In this document: positions 37,951-48,390 of the stretch, one piece after another
Layout: the number at the start of each line of letters is the position of its first letter
Position numbering within the stretch: position 1 is the stretch's first letter
DNA from: Hyphomicrobiales bacterium
GTDB lineage: Bacteria; Pseudomonadota; Alphaproteobacteria; Rhizobiales; Aestuariivirgaceae
Assembly (NCBI GenBank): GCA_025359045.1
Contig: JANYHN010000009.1
Span: 1 to 54,278, forward strand
Direction: 5' to 3'
Length of the DNA: 54,278 nt
Program-made: the position numbers and the translations under genes
Notes under the pieces: model-generated
What the model was told of the DNA's origin: nothing
Database searches by the model: none
What the model saw: only the letters and a program-made list of their open reading frames with translations

Positions 37951-39158
37951 AGCTTCACTCCCAAAATTTCAGCCACAGTGAAAATGTCTTTGTCGCCGCG
38001 TCCACACATATTCATCACCATCAAATGTTCTTTCGGCAATTTAGGCGCAATCTTCATCACATGGGCCAGCGCGTGCGATGGCTCTAGTGCTGGAATAATG
38101 CCCTCTAGTTTGCAACAAAGCTGAAACGCTTCCAAAGCTTCCTTGTCGGTTGCAGAAACATATTGCACACGCTTCATATCATGCAGCCAAGCATGTTCAG
38201 GCCCAATGCCCGGATAATCTAAACCTGCCGAAATCGAATGGCCCTCAGTAATTTGCCCATCATCATCCATTAAGAGATAAGTGCGGTTGCCGTGTAAGAT
38301 GCCGGGCTTTCCGCCCGTGATCGATGCGGCATGCTTTTTCTTCAAACCATGCCCCGCAGCTTCAACGCCGATAATCTCAACTGAGGCATCATCAAGAAAT
38401 GGATGAAACAATCCCATCGCATTTGATCCGCCACCAATTGCTGCAATCAGAGAATCCGGCAAACGACCCTCACGCTTCATCATCTGCGCTTTGGTTTCTT
38501 TGCCAATCACCGATTGGAAATCGCGCACCATTTCAGGATAAGGATGTGGGCCAGCAACAGTGCCGATGCAATAGAACGTATCTTCCACATTGGCCACCCA
38601 ATCACGAAGGGCCTCGTTCAAAGCATCCTTCAAAGTGCGCGAACCCGATTTTGCCGGAACTACTGTGGCCCCCAGCAATTTCATACGGAACACATTTGGC
38701 GCTTGGCGGGCAATGTCAACTTCACCCATATAGATGATGCATTCCAAACCGAAACGCGCACAAGCCGTCGCCGTCGCCACACCATGTTGACCAGCACCCG
38801 TCTCTGCAATAATGCGCTTCTTGCCCATGCGTCGTGCCAGCAAAATCTGCCCCATCACATTATTGATCTTATGAGCGCCCGTGTGATTGAGCTCATCGCG
38901 CTTCATATAAATTTTAGCCCCACCCAAATGCTCGGTCAGGCGCTCAGCGAAGTAAAGCGGCGACGGGCGGCCCACATAATGCTCTAGAAAATCATCAAGC
39001 TCCGCTTGGAATGAGGGATCGGCTTTTGCATCCTTATAGGCCTGCTCCAATTGCAAGATCAGTGGCATTAAAGTTTCAGCGACAAAGCGTCCGCCATAAA
39101 TGCCAAACAGGCCTTTCTCGTCAGGACCTGTGCGATAGGAGTTGGGAATAGCCGTCAT
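37947..39158 (-). CDS. trpB: tryptophan synthase beta chain
   Basis: TrpB condenses indole with serine, using PLP. The 403-residue protein has the PLP lysine in '[18 protein letters not shown]', '[18 protein letters not shown]', '[16 protein letters not shown]' and '[10 protein letters not shown]'. It is a trpB1-type enzyme, overlapping trpA by 4 bases; trpF lies 27 bases upstream. Confidence 0.98.
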   Translation of the reverse strand: MTAIPNSYRTGPDEKGLFGIYGGRFVAETLMPLILQLEQAYKDAKADPSFQAELDDFLEHYVGRPSPLYFAERLTEHLGGAKIYMKRDELNHTGAHKINNVMGQILLARRMGKKRIIAETGAGQHGVATATACARFGLECIIYMGEVDIARQAPNVFRMKLLGATVVPAKSGSRTLKDALNEALRDWVANVEDTFYCIGTVAGPHPYPEMVRDFQSVIGKETKAQMMKREGRLPDSLIAAIGGGSNAMGLFHPFLDDASVEIIGVEAAGHGLKKKHAASITGGKPGILHGNRTYLLMDDDGQITEGHSISAGLDYPGIGPEHAWLHDMKRVQYVSATDKEALEAFQLCCKLEGIIPALEPSHALAHVMKIAPKLPKEHLMVMNMCGRGDKDIFTVAEILGVKL

Positions 39159-39185
39159 GATAGATCCTTAAAAACTAAAATTGTT

Positions 39186-39827
39186 CTAGCCGCCCTGCTT
39201 GGCCTGCTCAATGAATTTCCGAATAAGTTTGGCATCCTTGATTCCGGGGGCGGTTTCAACGCCGGAAGACACATCTACAATCGGCGCACCCGTAACCGCG
39301 ATAGCTTCCGCGACATTTTCTGGAGAAAGCCCGCCAGACAGCATGAACTGGCCCTTGATGTTATTCAAAAGTGCCCAATCAAAAGAGATCCCATTTCCAC
39401 CCGGCAAAGCGTCTTCCAAAGTATCTGGCGCTTTGGCGTCAAACAAAATCAAATCAGCCTTGCCATGATAATTCTGCGCCTTTGCGACATCCAAAGCCTC
39501 GCGCACTGGAATGGCCTTGATTACCTTGACACCAGTCAACTTTGCAATTTCCAAAATCCGGTTTGGCGTTTCATTGCCGTGCGCTTGAAAATAATCGGGC
39601 CGCACCCGCTTGGTGATGAGCTCCAACAACTTATCATCGCCATCAACAACCAACGCCACCACAGCAGCCTTACCTTTCGCCATCTTTGCCAAAGCTGATG
39701 CCTGTTCGACGTTCACATTGCGCGGGGATTTGGCAAAAAACACCAACCCAACCATATCAGCACCTGCATCGAGCGCGGCTTTCATGGTCAGAGGTTCTGA
39801 CAGTCCGCAAATTTTAACTTGGGTCAT
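39186..39827 (-). CDS. trpF: phosphoribosylanthranilate isomerase
   Basis: TrpF catalyses the Amadori rearrangement before indole-glycerol-phosphate synthesis. It has 'VKICGLSEPLTMKAALDAGA' with the catalytic Cys, 'GLVFFAKSPRNV' and the phosphate-binding 'FMLSGGLSPENVAEAI' and 'VDVSSGVETAPGIKD'. The ATG at 39827 shares one base with the pyrF stop (TGATG), which is preferred over the TTG one codon earlier. This gives 213 residues. Confidence 0.97.
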   Translation of the reverse strand: MTQVKICGLSEPLTMKAALDAGADMVGLVFFAKSPRNVNVEQASALAKMAKGKAAVVALVVDGDDKLLELITKRVRPDYFQAHGNETPNRILEIAKLTGVKVIKAIPVREALDVAKAQNYHGKADLILFDAKAPDTLEDALPGGNGISFDWALLNNIKGQFMLSGGLSPENVAEAIAVTGAPIVDVSSGVETAPGIKDAKLIRKFIEQAKQGG

Positions 39828-40525
39828 CAACGCAAGCTTTCCAAAATGGATTGCGCAGCAAGAGCCGGATCGGCAGCACCCGTGATCGCCCGCCCAATCA
39901 CCAACACATCAGCACCGGCATCGACAGCCGACTTTGGCGTGGCCACGCGTTTTTGATCATGGGCCGATGCATCAACTGGTCTGATGCCCGGCACCACTGT
40001 TAAAAACTTGCGCGGTAATTTTGTGCGGATGTTTTGCAAATCGAGTGGGCTACACACCACACCATCAAGCCCCGCCAAATGCGCAAGCTCCGCCAAACGT
40101 AAAGCCTGATCATCAGTCTTTTGGTTCCGCGTAAAGCCAGTTGCCCATAAATCCTCATTCGAAAGTGAAGTCAAAATCGTCACCGCAATCAAATTTGTCT
40201 CCGAGCCGACAGCCTCCCTAGCCGCTTTCATCATATCCATCCCACCCGTTGCGTGAACATTGGTAATGACCGGAGCGGGCGCTAACTTCAAAAGTGAACG
40301 CAGCCCTTGTGCCACGGTGTTGGGAATATCATGCAGCTTCATATCCAAGAAAATCGGAATACCCGCCGCTCCAAGCGCTTCATATCCTTTGGCGCCGTGG
40401 GCATAAAAAAACTCCATGCCAATTTTCACCATGCCCACGTAGCCTTGCAGGAGCTTCGCAAGCTCAAGCGCGCGAGCAAGTTCGGGGGTGTCCAAAGCAA
40501 CGCAAATAGGATTCTTCAAGGTCAT
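39827..40525 (-). CDS. pyrF: orotidine 5'-phosphate decarboxylase
   Basis: PyrF makes UMP from OMP. The 232-residue barrel has 'ICVALDTPELARALELA', the catalytic K-x-D-x-x-D-like block 'PIFLDMKLHDIPNTVAQ' and 'VVPGIRPVDASAHDQKRVATP'. It reads into trpF with a one-base overlap, so pyrimidine and tryptophan genes share a transcript. The ATG is 24 bases from the end of the cyclodeaminase-like gene. Confidence 0.97.
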   Translation of the reverse strand: MTLKNPICVALDTPELARALELAKLLQGYVGMVKIGMEFFYAHGAKGYEALGAAGIPIFLDMKLHDIPNTVAQGLRSLLKLAPAPVITNVHATGGMDMMKAAREAVGSETNLIAVTILTSLSNEDLWATGFTRNQKTDDQALRLAELAHLAGLDGVVCSPLDLQNIRTKLPRKFLTVVPGIRPVDASAHDQKRVATPKSAVDAGADVLVIGRAITGAADPALAAQSILESLR

Positions 40526-40548
40526 GAAATTGAACTAGCGCGAAATAC

Positions 40549-41469
40549 TCAGCTGCGCAAATGCACCAGTGTCGCCGTTGCCAAATCTTCCAAGGCTGTG
40601 CCACAAGATTTGAATAAAGTAATCTCCGCCTCAGTTTTCCGGCCATGCACTTTAGCGCGGCAAAGCTCAAACAAATCGCCCTGCACATTCTTAAAATCAA
40701 AGCGTCCTTCGTCCCGCGCTTGGATCAAATCGCCAGCCTCAGCCAAGGCCCCTTCGCGCGTATCGACGTAAACGCGGGCAGCCGCCACAGTATCTCCGTC
40801 CACTTCTCGCATCAAAGGTTTAAATGCCCCCGCCAAATCTACATGGGTGCCGGGTTTTAACCAGGCGCCTTTGACGATGGCGGCGTTGGAGCTAGTAATG
40901 CCTGAAACAATATCTGCGCGCCCCTCAGCATCCTGCAAATCTGACACTGCTTCAACCACAAAACCTTCTTTGCTTAGCTCCGTCGCCACATCTTGCGCCT
41001 TCGCCAAAGTACGATTGTAAATCAAAACCATTTTTATAGGCCGAACCGCAGCATGGGCACGCGCAAAATGCAGAGCCAGTGCACCAGCTCCAATAATCAG
41101 TAAAGTCGAAGAATCCTTCCGCGATAAATAATCCGAAGCCAAAGCCGAAGCGCAAGCCGTGCGTCGTCTGGTCAGCTCTGTGCCATCCATCGAACACACA
41201 GGTGTTCCTGTTCTATTGTCGATTAACATATAAGCGGCCTGAACCGTGGGAACGCCCAATGCGGCATTGTCTGTCTTGACTGTCACGGTCTTAAGACCCG
41301 TAAAATCCGCACCCCAAGCTGGCATCAAAAGCAATGTGGTGGCAGGCCCAGTTTCATGATGGTGGCGTACAGGTGTTTCAATATCGGCGCGAAACCCCTC
41401 ACGCAAAGCTTCGACAATATCTTTGTAAGAAACCAGCCGCGCAATCTCGTCAGCTGAAATAAACTTCAT
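40549..41469 (-). CDS. ornithine cyclodeaminase / mu-crystallin family protein
   Basis: The 306-residue protein has 'GLKTVTVKTDNAALGVPTVQ' with a substrate-binding lysine, 'LTRRRTACASALASDYL', the NAD(P)-binding 'LLIIGAGALALHFARAHAA', and 'GTHVDLAGAFKPLMREVD'. Members include ornithine cyclodeaminases, alanine dehydrogenases and ketimine reductases; which reaction applies here cannot be told. It overlaps the lapA-like gene by 4 bases and precedes pyrF, so it rides in the same leftward transcript. Confidence 0.9.
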   Translation of the reverse strand: MKFISADEIARLVSYKDIVEALREGFRADIETPVRHHHETGPATTLLLMPAWGADFTGLKTVTVKTDNAALGVPTVQAAYMLIDNRTGTPVCSMDGTELTRRRTACASALASDYLSRKDSSTLLIIGAGALALHFARAHAAVRPIKMVLIYNRTLAKAQDVATELSKEGFVVEAVSDLQDAEGRADIVSGITSSNAAIVKGAWLKPGTHVDLAGAFKPLMREVDGDTVAAARVYVDTREGALAEAGDLIQARDEGRFDFKNVQGDLFELCRAKVHGRKTEAEITLFKSCGTALEDLATATLVHLRS

Positions 41470-41813
41470 GGCCCAATACCAATGAAAGGCGAAAGCTCAG
41501 TGGAAGCTGAAACCGCGACTGGGTCTTTCGCTGTTTCCAGTTCGCTTTGCAACCGTACAATATCCCGCGCCCTTTCGCGAGCCAATTTGCGATGCCTGCC
41601 TTGCGCAAGCCAACACATTGCCCAACCCACAATCAATCCAATAAACACACCAAAAATAAACAACAACCAAAGGGGCATCTCAATGGTCAAAAAAGGCGAG
41701 GTGGATGAAAATGGATCAAGAGAAAGTCTTGTCCATTGTCTATTGGCCACTGCAAATGAAATCACGATGATCGCTACAGGCAGCCAGATAATCCAACGCA
41801 GAATGCGGCGCAA
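41466..41813 (-). CDS. LapA-like (lipopolysaccharide assembly A) membrane protein
   Basis: The 115-residue protein has two hydrophobic segments ('WIIWLPVAIIVISFAVA' and 'LWLLFIFGVFIGLIVGWAM') with a short loop between, then a basic helix 'GRHRKLARERARDI', the layout of the LapA/YciS domain family. In E. coli LapA/LapB regulate LpxC levels; no lapB is next to it here. It sits directly after ihfB, the conserved place in this order. Confidence 0.85.
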   Translation of the reverse strand: MRRILRWIIWLPVAIIVISFAVANRQWTRLSLDPFSSTSPFLTIEMPLWLLFIFGVFIGLIVGWAMCWLAQGRHRKLARERARDIVRLQSELETAKDPVAVSASTELSPFIGIGP

Positions 41814-41816
41814 AAA

Positions 41817-42116
41817 CTAGGCCTTTTCTTTGGCAATGCTGCCGTTCAGTCGGGCGCGCAATTCTTTGCCTGTCTTAAAAAATGGCACACGCTTTGGCGT
41901 CACTTCAACGCTTTCGCCAGTACGCGGGTTGCGCCCCTGCCTGCCATCACGCTCTTTCACCGAGAAAGCCCCAAATCCACGAAGCTCAACGCGGCTGCCA
42001 CCTTTCATCGATTCGATCACTTCATCAAAAATCTTATTCACAATCCGCTCCACATCGCGGTGATAAAGATGTGGGTTTTTATCAGCAATTTTTTGAACGA
42101 GCTCAGACTTGATCAT
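41817..42116 (-). CDS. ihfB: integration host factor beta subunit
   Basis: The 99-residue DNA-bending protein starts '[18 protein letters not shown]' and has '[20 protein letters not shown]' and '[19 protein letters not shown]', the HU/IHF beta-arm with its tip proline. The frame is open to 42218, but the ATG at 42116 matches family length. It works with IhfA in origin function, recombination and transcription. It is downstream of rpsA behind a terminator. Confidence 0.96.
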   Translation of the reverse strand: MIKSELVQKIADKNPHLYHRDVERIVNKIFDEVIESMKGGSRVELRGFGAFSVKERDGRQGRNPRTGESVEVTPKRVPFFKTGKELRARLNGSIAKEKA

Positions 42117-42221
42117 GATTTTTGTGTCCGAATTGAAATCAGTTCGGTCTTTATAGGCGGGATAAAGCAGGGGTGCAACGGGCAGGATTTGCAAAAATTT
42201 ATTCAAAACGCATTTCAATAA

Positions 42222-42251
42222 AAAAAGCCAGCGCAGTTTCCCGCGCTGGCT
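42222..42251 (-). terminator. rho-independent terminator after rpsA
   Basis: On the minus strand AGCCAGCGC (complement of 42243-42251) pairs with its exact partner at 42226-42234 across an 8-base loop and runs into a T tract (A run at 42221-42226 on the plus strand). It lies just after the rpsA stop and before ihfB. Confidence 0.9.
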
Positions 42252-42272
42252 CTAAACTAAGTCGATAAAATC

Positions 42273-44027
42273 TTATTCGGCTTCTTTCTTCTTTAAAGCA
42301 GCTTGCAAAATATCACCAAGCGATGCGCCTGAATCTGAAGAACCATATTGGGCCACGGCTTCGCGTTCATCGGCCATTTCAAGAGCCTTGATCGAAACAT
42401 TCACCTTGCGGGCTTTTGCGTCCATAGCAGTGATCAATGCGTCGAACTTTTCGCCAACGGCAAAACGATCAGGGCGTTGGCCGTCGCGGTCGCGGGCCAG
42501 ATCAGCGCGCTTGGCGTAAGCGGTGATGTCGGTTCCAGCAATGCGCACTTCAATGCCACCATCTTCAATCTTCAACACTTCGCAAGTGACTTTCGAACCC
42601 TTGCGTGGCGCACCACCGGTCGCTGGAGCAGAGGCACCACCACCAGCCGATTTAGCAGGAGCAGAAGATGCCCCAGCAGAACCTTCGGTGAGTTGCTTGA
42701 TGCCAAGCGAGATGCGTTCCTTTTCTTGGTCAACATCAAGAACGACGGCTTTCACCATATCGCCCTTTTTGTAATCCTTGATGGCTTCTTCGCCAGGACG
42801 CTTCCAATCCAGATCTGACAAGTGAACCATGCCGTCCACGTCGCCATCGAGGCCAACGAACAGACCAAACTCAGTCATGTTCTTCACTTCGCCTTCAAGC
42901 ACAGTGCCCTTAGGATATTTCGAAGCGAAAGTTTCCCAAGGGTTGTTTTGAACTTGCTTCAAGCCCAGCGAAATACGGCGCTTGGCGGAATCGATTTCCA
43001 AAACCTGCACTTCAACCATTTCCGATGTGGAAAGAATCTTGCCGGGGTGAACGTTTTTCTTGGTCCAGCTCATTTCTGAAACATGAACGAGGCCTTCAAT
43101 GCCGTCTTCCAGTTCAACAAATGCGCCGTAATCCGTAATGTTCGTCACCTTGCCTTTAACTTTGCTGCCAACAGCAAATTTCTCAGCAACGATTTCCCAT
43201 GGATCCTTGTCCAATTGCTTCATGCCAAGTGAAATGCGTTGTGTTTCAGGATTAATGCGGATGATTTGCACCTTAACAGTTTGACCAACGGTCAAAACAT
43301 CTGAAGGATGGTTCACGCGCTTCCACGCAATGTCGGTCACGTGCAAGAGGCCGTCAATTCCGCCCAGATCAACGAATGCGCCGTAATCAGTGATGTTCTT
43401 GACCACACCGTCAACCACTTGGTTTTCAGCAAGGTTACCAACCAATTCCGAGCGTTGCTCAGCACGGGTTTCTTCCATAACAGCGCGGCGCGAAACCACG
43501 ATGTTGCCACGGCGGCGGTCCATCTTCAAAATCACGAAAGGTTGCGATACATGCATAAGTGGGCCCACATCGCGGATCGGGCGAACGTCAACTTGTGAAC
43601 CGGGAAGGAACGCAACAGCGCCGCCCAAATCAACCGTAAAGCCGCCTTTAACGCGACCAAAGATCACGCCATCAACGCGCTCGGCTTTGGTGGTCATTTC
43701 TTCAAGACGTGTCCAAGCTTCTTCGCGCTTGGCTTTATCGCGTGACAATACAGCTTCGCCCAAAGCGTTTTCAATACGCTCAAGATAAACATCAACTGTG
43801 CTGCCAACTTTAATGTCTGATTCTTTGCCTGGCATGGCAAATTCCTTCAGCGGAACTTTGCCTTCAGTCTTCAGGCCAACGTCAATGATCACAAAATCAT
43901 TTTCAATCGCCAACACCTTGCCTTTAACAACGGTGTTCTCATTGACGGGACGGTCGAGATAGCTCTCGGCCAAAAGTGATTCAAAATCTTCAAGAGTAGG
44001 TTGCATCGAAACGGCAGATTTTGCCAT
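42273..44027 (-). CDS. rpsA: 30S ribosomal protein S1
   Basis: S1 binds mRNA for translation initiation. The 584-residue protein carries six S1/OB repeats, the later ones visible as 'GVVKNITDYGAFVDLGG', 'GKVTNITDYGAFVELEDG' and 'GEVKNMTEFGLFVGLDG'. Between repeats five and six is an Ala/Gly/Ser/Pro linker of about 35 residues ('SAGASSAPAKSAGGGASAPA'), then 'VTCEVLKIEDGGIEVRIAG'. AAGGA precedes the ATG. The usual upstream partner cmk is 2.3 kb away because of an insertion. Confidence 0.97.
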   Translation of the reverse strand: MAKSAVSMQPTLEDFESLLAESYLDRPVNENTVVKGKVLAIENDFVIIDVGLKTEGKVPLKEFAMPGKESDIKVGSTVDVYLERIENALGEAVLSRDKAKREEAWTRLEEMTTKAERVDGVIFGRVKGGFTVDLGGAVAFLPGSQVDVRPIRDVGPLMHVSQPFVILKMDRRRGNIVVSRRAVMEETRAEQRSELVGNLAENQVVDGVVKNITDYGAFVDLGGIDGLLHVTDIAWKRVNHPSDVLTVGQTVKVQIIRINPETQRISLGMKQLDKDPWEIVAEKFAVGSKVKGKVTNITDYGAFVELEDGIEGLVHVSEMSWTKKNVHPGKILSTSEMVEVQVLEIDSAKRRISLGLKQVQNNPWETFASKYPKGTVLEGEVKNMTEFGLFVGLDGDVDGMVHLSDLDWKRPGEEAIKDYKKGDMVKAVVLDVDQEKERISLGIKQLTEGSAGASSAPAKSAGGGASAPATGGAPRKGSKVTCEVLKIEDGGIEVRIAGTDITAYAKRADLARDRDGQRPDRFAVGEKFDALITAMDAKARKVNVSIKALEMADEREAVAQYGSSDSGASLGDILQAALKKKEAE

Positions 44028-44718
44028 ATGGGGTATTTCCTTATTCGCGTTGCGGCGGAGGGCTTAGCCACACAAAGCTCAAAAAACGCGAGGCTGCAAT
44101 CAGCGGTTAAAGGCATTCCAAACATCAGTTCACAACGTAGAGGCACCGCAAAGCAAACAAACGCTTAAAACAATTAAGAGCAGGAAATCCCACCCCAGTG
44201 ATATCCCGGGAGAAAACCCCCGACCTCAAGATCGCCGCGCTATAGCGCAGATGGGTGTGTGGGGCAAGCCCACGTTCCAGCCTACGATAGGGCCACCCTC
44301 AGTCCTTCGGACAGCTCCCCCAGCGTAGCTTAGGGAGCGTAATAAAATTGAAATATCGCCTGTCATCGCCCTCCGCCCAGCTCTGCTGGGGGAGGTGCCC
44401 GAAGGGCGGAGGGGGTGCCGCGGCTAAACACGCTCACAACCAGCGCGCAACTTCAACAACTGATTAAAACCTAACATAGAAATCAATCCTAAGGCTCCTG
44501 CCAGCCCCGTACAGCGTGATCAAAACCGCCCGCTACCCCAATAGCTTCCAACACAAGAATCGTGTCCTATGGCTCTTAGAACGTCTTTAAACACCTAGCC
44601 TAAGACTAAATAGCAAATCCGGTCTTGATGAGACCAACCCCTACTCACCAACAACTACAGTTTCTGTACTAGACTAGACCGTCTCCATCGCCGCATAATG
44701 ACTCTTGGAGGTGAGATC
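44028..44718. other. 690-bp gene-free stretch between rpsA and the HxlR regulator
   Basis: No convincing reading frame is present. It must hold the divergent promoters of rpsA and the HxlR gene. In its middle are two palindromic repeat units (44291-44339 and 44369-44419). The remainder (44420-44700) is low in recognisable structure. A GGAGG ribosome site at 44707-44711 serves the HxlR start. Confidence 0.6.
44291..44419. repeat. pair of REP-like palindromic repeats
   Basis: The second unit has an outer 10-base stem CCCTCCGCCC (44369-44378) with exact partner 44404-44413. Inside it are two small hairpins, CCAGC/GCTGG (44377-44389) and GCCC-GAA-GGGC (44397-44407). The first unit (44291-44339) is a related, degenerate form with AGCTCCC (44313-44319) pairing to GGGAGC. 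Such elements are scattered between genes in many alphaproteobacteria. A copy count in the genome would confirm their repetitive nature. Confidence 0.7.
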
Positions 44719-45405
44719 ATGTCTATCGACAGCTATAATCAATTTTGCCCTGTTTCCAAAGCTTGTGAAATTATTGAGCCGAGATGGACTTTGCTGATCT
44801 TGTGCGAAATGTGGCAAGGCTCGATGCGGTTTAACGAAATTCGGCGCGGTGTGCCCGGCATGTCACCCACCTTGATGTCAAAACGCTTGAAAGAATTAGA
44901 ACTGCGCGGAATCATCAATCGTACCGAAGATCAATCAACCAAAGAAATCCATTACACCATGACCAACATGGGAAATGAGCTGCAACCCATCATTCATGCG
45001 CTTGGCAAATGGGCCCACCGCAATATTGATGCCGACGTGACTCTGGAAAAACTCGATGCGCGATTACTCATGTGGAACATGCGGCGCAAGATCAACACCG
45101 TGACTTTCCCCAAGCGTAAGCGCACGGTCATCCAATTCACATATCCTGAATTGCCCGAAGTTGAACAGCGTTATTGGATCATTGCAAAGCCCGGCGCCGT
45201 TGTTGACCTTTGTTCTGTTGATCCCGGATTTGATGTTGACCTCTATATTACAGCTGATTTGAAAGCGATGACATCAGCATGGATGGGCCATTCAACGCTG
45301 CGAGCGCAAATTGCGGCGGAGAAAGTCATTATGGTTGGTGATCGAACCCTTGCCAATACAATCGATCTTTGGATGGTGCGCAGTTCTATGGCGATGGCGG
45401 CGTGA
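44719..45405 (+). CDS. HxlR-family winged-helix regulator with C-terminal SCP2-like extension
   Basis: The first 100 residues are an HxlR/MarR-like winged helix: 'CPVSKACEIIEPRWTLLILCEM', 'MRFNEIRRGVPGMSPTLMSKRLKEL' and 'YTMTNMGNEL'. The remaining 120 or so residues resemble a sterol-carrier-like pocket ('FDVDLYITADLKAMTSAWMG'), possibly a ligand sensor. ATG 44719 has GGAGG seven bases upstream and is preferred over 44698. A methyltransferase gene follows 98 bases on. The pair interrupts cmk-rpsA and looks inserted. Confidence 0.85.
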   Translation: MSIDSYNQFCPVSKACEIIEPRWTLLILCEMWQGSMRFNEIRRGVPGMSPTLMSKRLKELELRGIINRTEDQSTKEIHYTMTNMGNELQPIIHALGKWAHRNIDADVTLEKLDARLLMWNMRRKINTVTFPKRKRTVIQFTYPELPEVEQRYWIIAKPGAVVDLCSVDPGFDVDLYITADLKAMTSAWMGHSTLRAQIAAEKVIMVGDRTLANTIDLWMVRSSMAMAA

Positions 45406-45410
45406 GTGAT

Positions 45411-45448
45411 CCATAAACTGTATCGGTGCGCTCCATAAACTACACTGG
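45411..45448 (+). promoter_or_regulatory. tandem direct repeat upstream of the methyltransferase, candidate operator
   Basis: Two copies of CCATAAACT (45411-45419 and 45433-45441) each continue to a GG seven bases further, giving two related 16-base units 22 bases apart, about two helical turns. They lie between the regulator stop and the methyltransferase start. A bound HxlR dimer pair is a plausible reader; this is inference. Confidence 0.5.
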
Positions 45449-45503
45449 CCCTCGGCATCTTATCTTTCCTAGGTTTGTCAAACCAAACAGAGGAGAATAG
45501 CAA

Positions 45504-46316
45504 ATGAATCCGAACCAAGCATTATGGGAAAAAGGCGATTTCACCCGCATCGCAGCGACAATGCGCGAAAGCGGTGAGGAGCTGGTTGAAAGCTTGAACA
45601 TCAAAAAAGGCCTTAAAGTTTTAGATGTCGGCTGCGGCGACGGCACAACTGCAATTCCTGAAGCCAAGCGCGGCGCCGAAGTATTGGGCGTTGATATCGC
45701 TAGCAATTTGGTTGCCGCTGGCAATAAATGCGCTAAGGAGCAGGGCCTTTCGAATTGCAAATTTCAGCAAGGTGATGCATCAAATTTATCCGACTTGAAA
45801 GATCAGAGTTTTGATCTTGTGGTCAGTATCTTCGGCGCGATGTTTGCACCGAGACCTTTTGATGTGGCGAAAGAATTAGTGCGTGTGACGAAAAAAGGTG
45901 GGCGCATCGTGATGGGCAACTGGATTCCTGGTGACCCAACGCTTGTTGCGCAGATTTTAAAGATCAGCTCGGCCTATTCGCCACCACCGCCAGAAGGATT
46001 TGAAAGCCCGATGAAATGGGGCGTAGAAGCCGATGTGGTCGAAAGATTCACAGCAGTGGGTGTTGCCAAAGCAAACATAACTTTTGCGCGCGAAACTTAT
46101 ACGTTCAATTTCGCCGGAACCCCATCTGGATTTGTCAGTGAGTTTCGAAATTACTATGGGCCGACCATGAACGCCTTCGAGGCCGCAGAGAAAAATGGCA
46201 AGGCCGCAGAACTGCAGAAGGAATTGGATACGCTGTTTAGCGCCCAGAATATCAGCAAGGCAAAAGACCGAACCGCAGTAAATGCAACATTTCTAAAAGT
46301 CACCGTTAAGGTTTAG
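45504..46316 (+). CDS. class I SAM-dependent methyltransferase
   Basis: The 270-residue protein has the Rossmann SAM site 'GLKVLDVGCGDGTTAIPEAK', acidic 'LGVDIAS', 'KFQQGDAS' and 'VRVTKKGGRIVMGNW', which mark a small-molecule methyltransferase of the UbiE/Methyltransf_11 type. The C-terminal half shows no feature that names a substrate. AGAGGAG precedes the ATG. It is probably controlled by the HxlR gene before it; its 3' end overlaps the convergent cmk by 11 bases. Confidence 0.88.
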   Translation: MNPNQALWEKGDFTRIAATMRESGEELVESLNIKKGLKVLDVGCGDGTTAIPEAKRGAEVLGVDIASNLVAAGNKCAKEQGLSNCKFQQGDASNLSDLKDQSFDLVVSIFGAMFAPRPFDVAKELVRVTKKGGRIVMGNWIPGDPTLVAQILKISSAYSPPPPEGFESPMKWGVEADVVERFTAVGVAKANITFARETYTFNFAGTPSGFVSEFRNYYGPTMNAFEAAEKNGKAAELQKELDTLFSAQNISKAKDRTAVNATFLKVTVKV

Positions 46317-46931
46317 CTGTCTTCGCCTTAACAAATCCCAATACTTCTGCGAGCGCCTCTTCTACGCCGAGCTCCGAATTATCAATCACGATGACATCTT
46401 TTGACGAGCGGGCCGGAAGGTTGAGGCGCTCGTCTCTGGTGTCTCTGGCAATAATATCATCAGTCACAGCTTCGAGCGTTGTGTCCACACCCACGCCACA
46501 TAGCTCTTTAAACCGTCTTGCAGCACGGGTGGAAACAGAAGCCGTAATGTAGAATTTCACATCCGCCTCAGGGCAAATCACTGTGCCAATGTCGCGGCCA
46601 TCCAAAACCGCTCCGGGCAAACGCTTGGCAAAATCGCGTTGGAATTTTAAAAGTGCAGATCGCACTTCGGGAATTACGGCCACTTTTGAAGCGGCACTGC
46701 CCACCACTTCGCTGCGCAGTTCATGATTTTCAAAATCATCCACATTCAAATCTCGCGCAAATGCAGCAATCTTTGTTGCGTCGTTTAAATCCGTCTGTGT
46801 ACGGATCATTTGCAATCCCACCATCCGGTAAAGCGCACCCGTATCTAAGAAATGATAACCCAAATGCTGCGCAATGCCTCTGGCCAGCGTGCCCTTGCCC
46901 GCCGCTGATGGCCCATCGAAGGCGATCAACA

Positions 46932-46932
<1 letters not shown>
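46306..46932 (-). CDS. cmk: cytidylate kinase
   Basis: Cmk phosphorylates CMP and dCMP. The 208-residue P-loop kinase has 'IAFDGPSAAGKGTLARGIAQ', 'YHFLDTGALYRMVGLQ', 'PGAVLDGRDIGTVICPEADV' and 'RDTRDERLNLPARSSKDVI'. It shares one base with the aroA stop (TGATG), so the two are co-translated. rpsA is normally the next gene; here the HxlR/methyltransferase insertion lies between. Confidence 0.97.
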
Positions 46933-48317
<1,385 letters not shown>

Positions 48318-48390
48318 TCAAAGTTTTGACATTCCTTCCAACCCGTGGCAGAAGCCCGCTCAATCAAAACTATTTATGAAGGAATTTGCA

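Noticed and set aside
42117..42218. N-terminal extension of IhfB
   Set aside because: IHF beta begins at '[10 protein letters not shown]' in the family; the extra 34 residues have no support.
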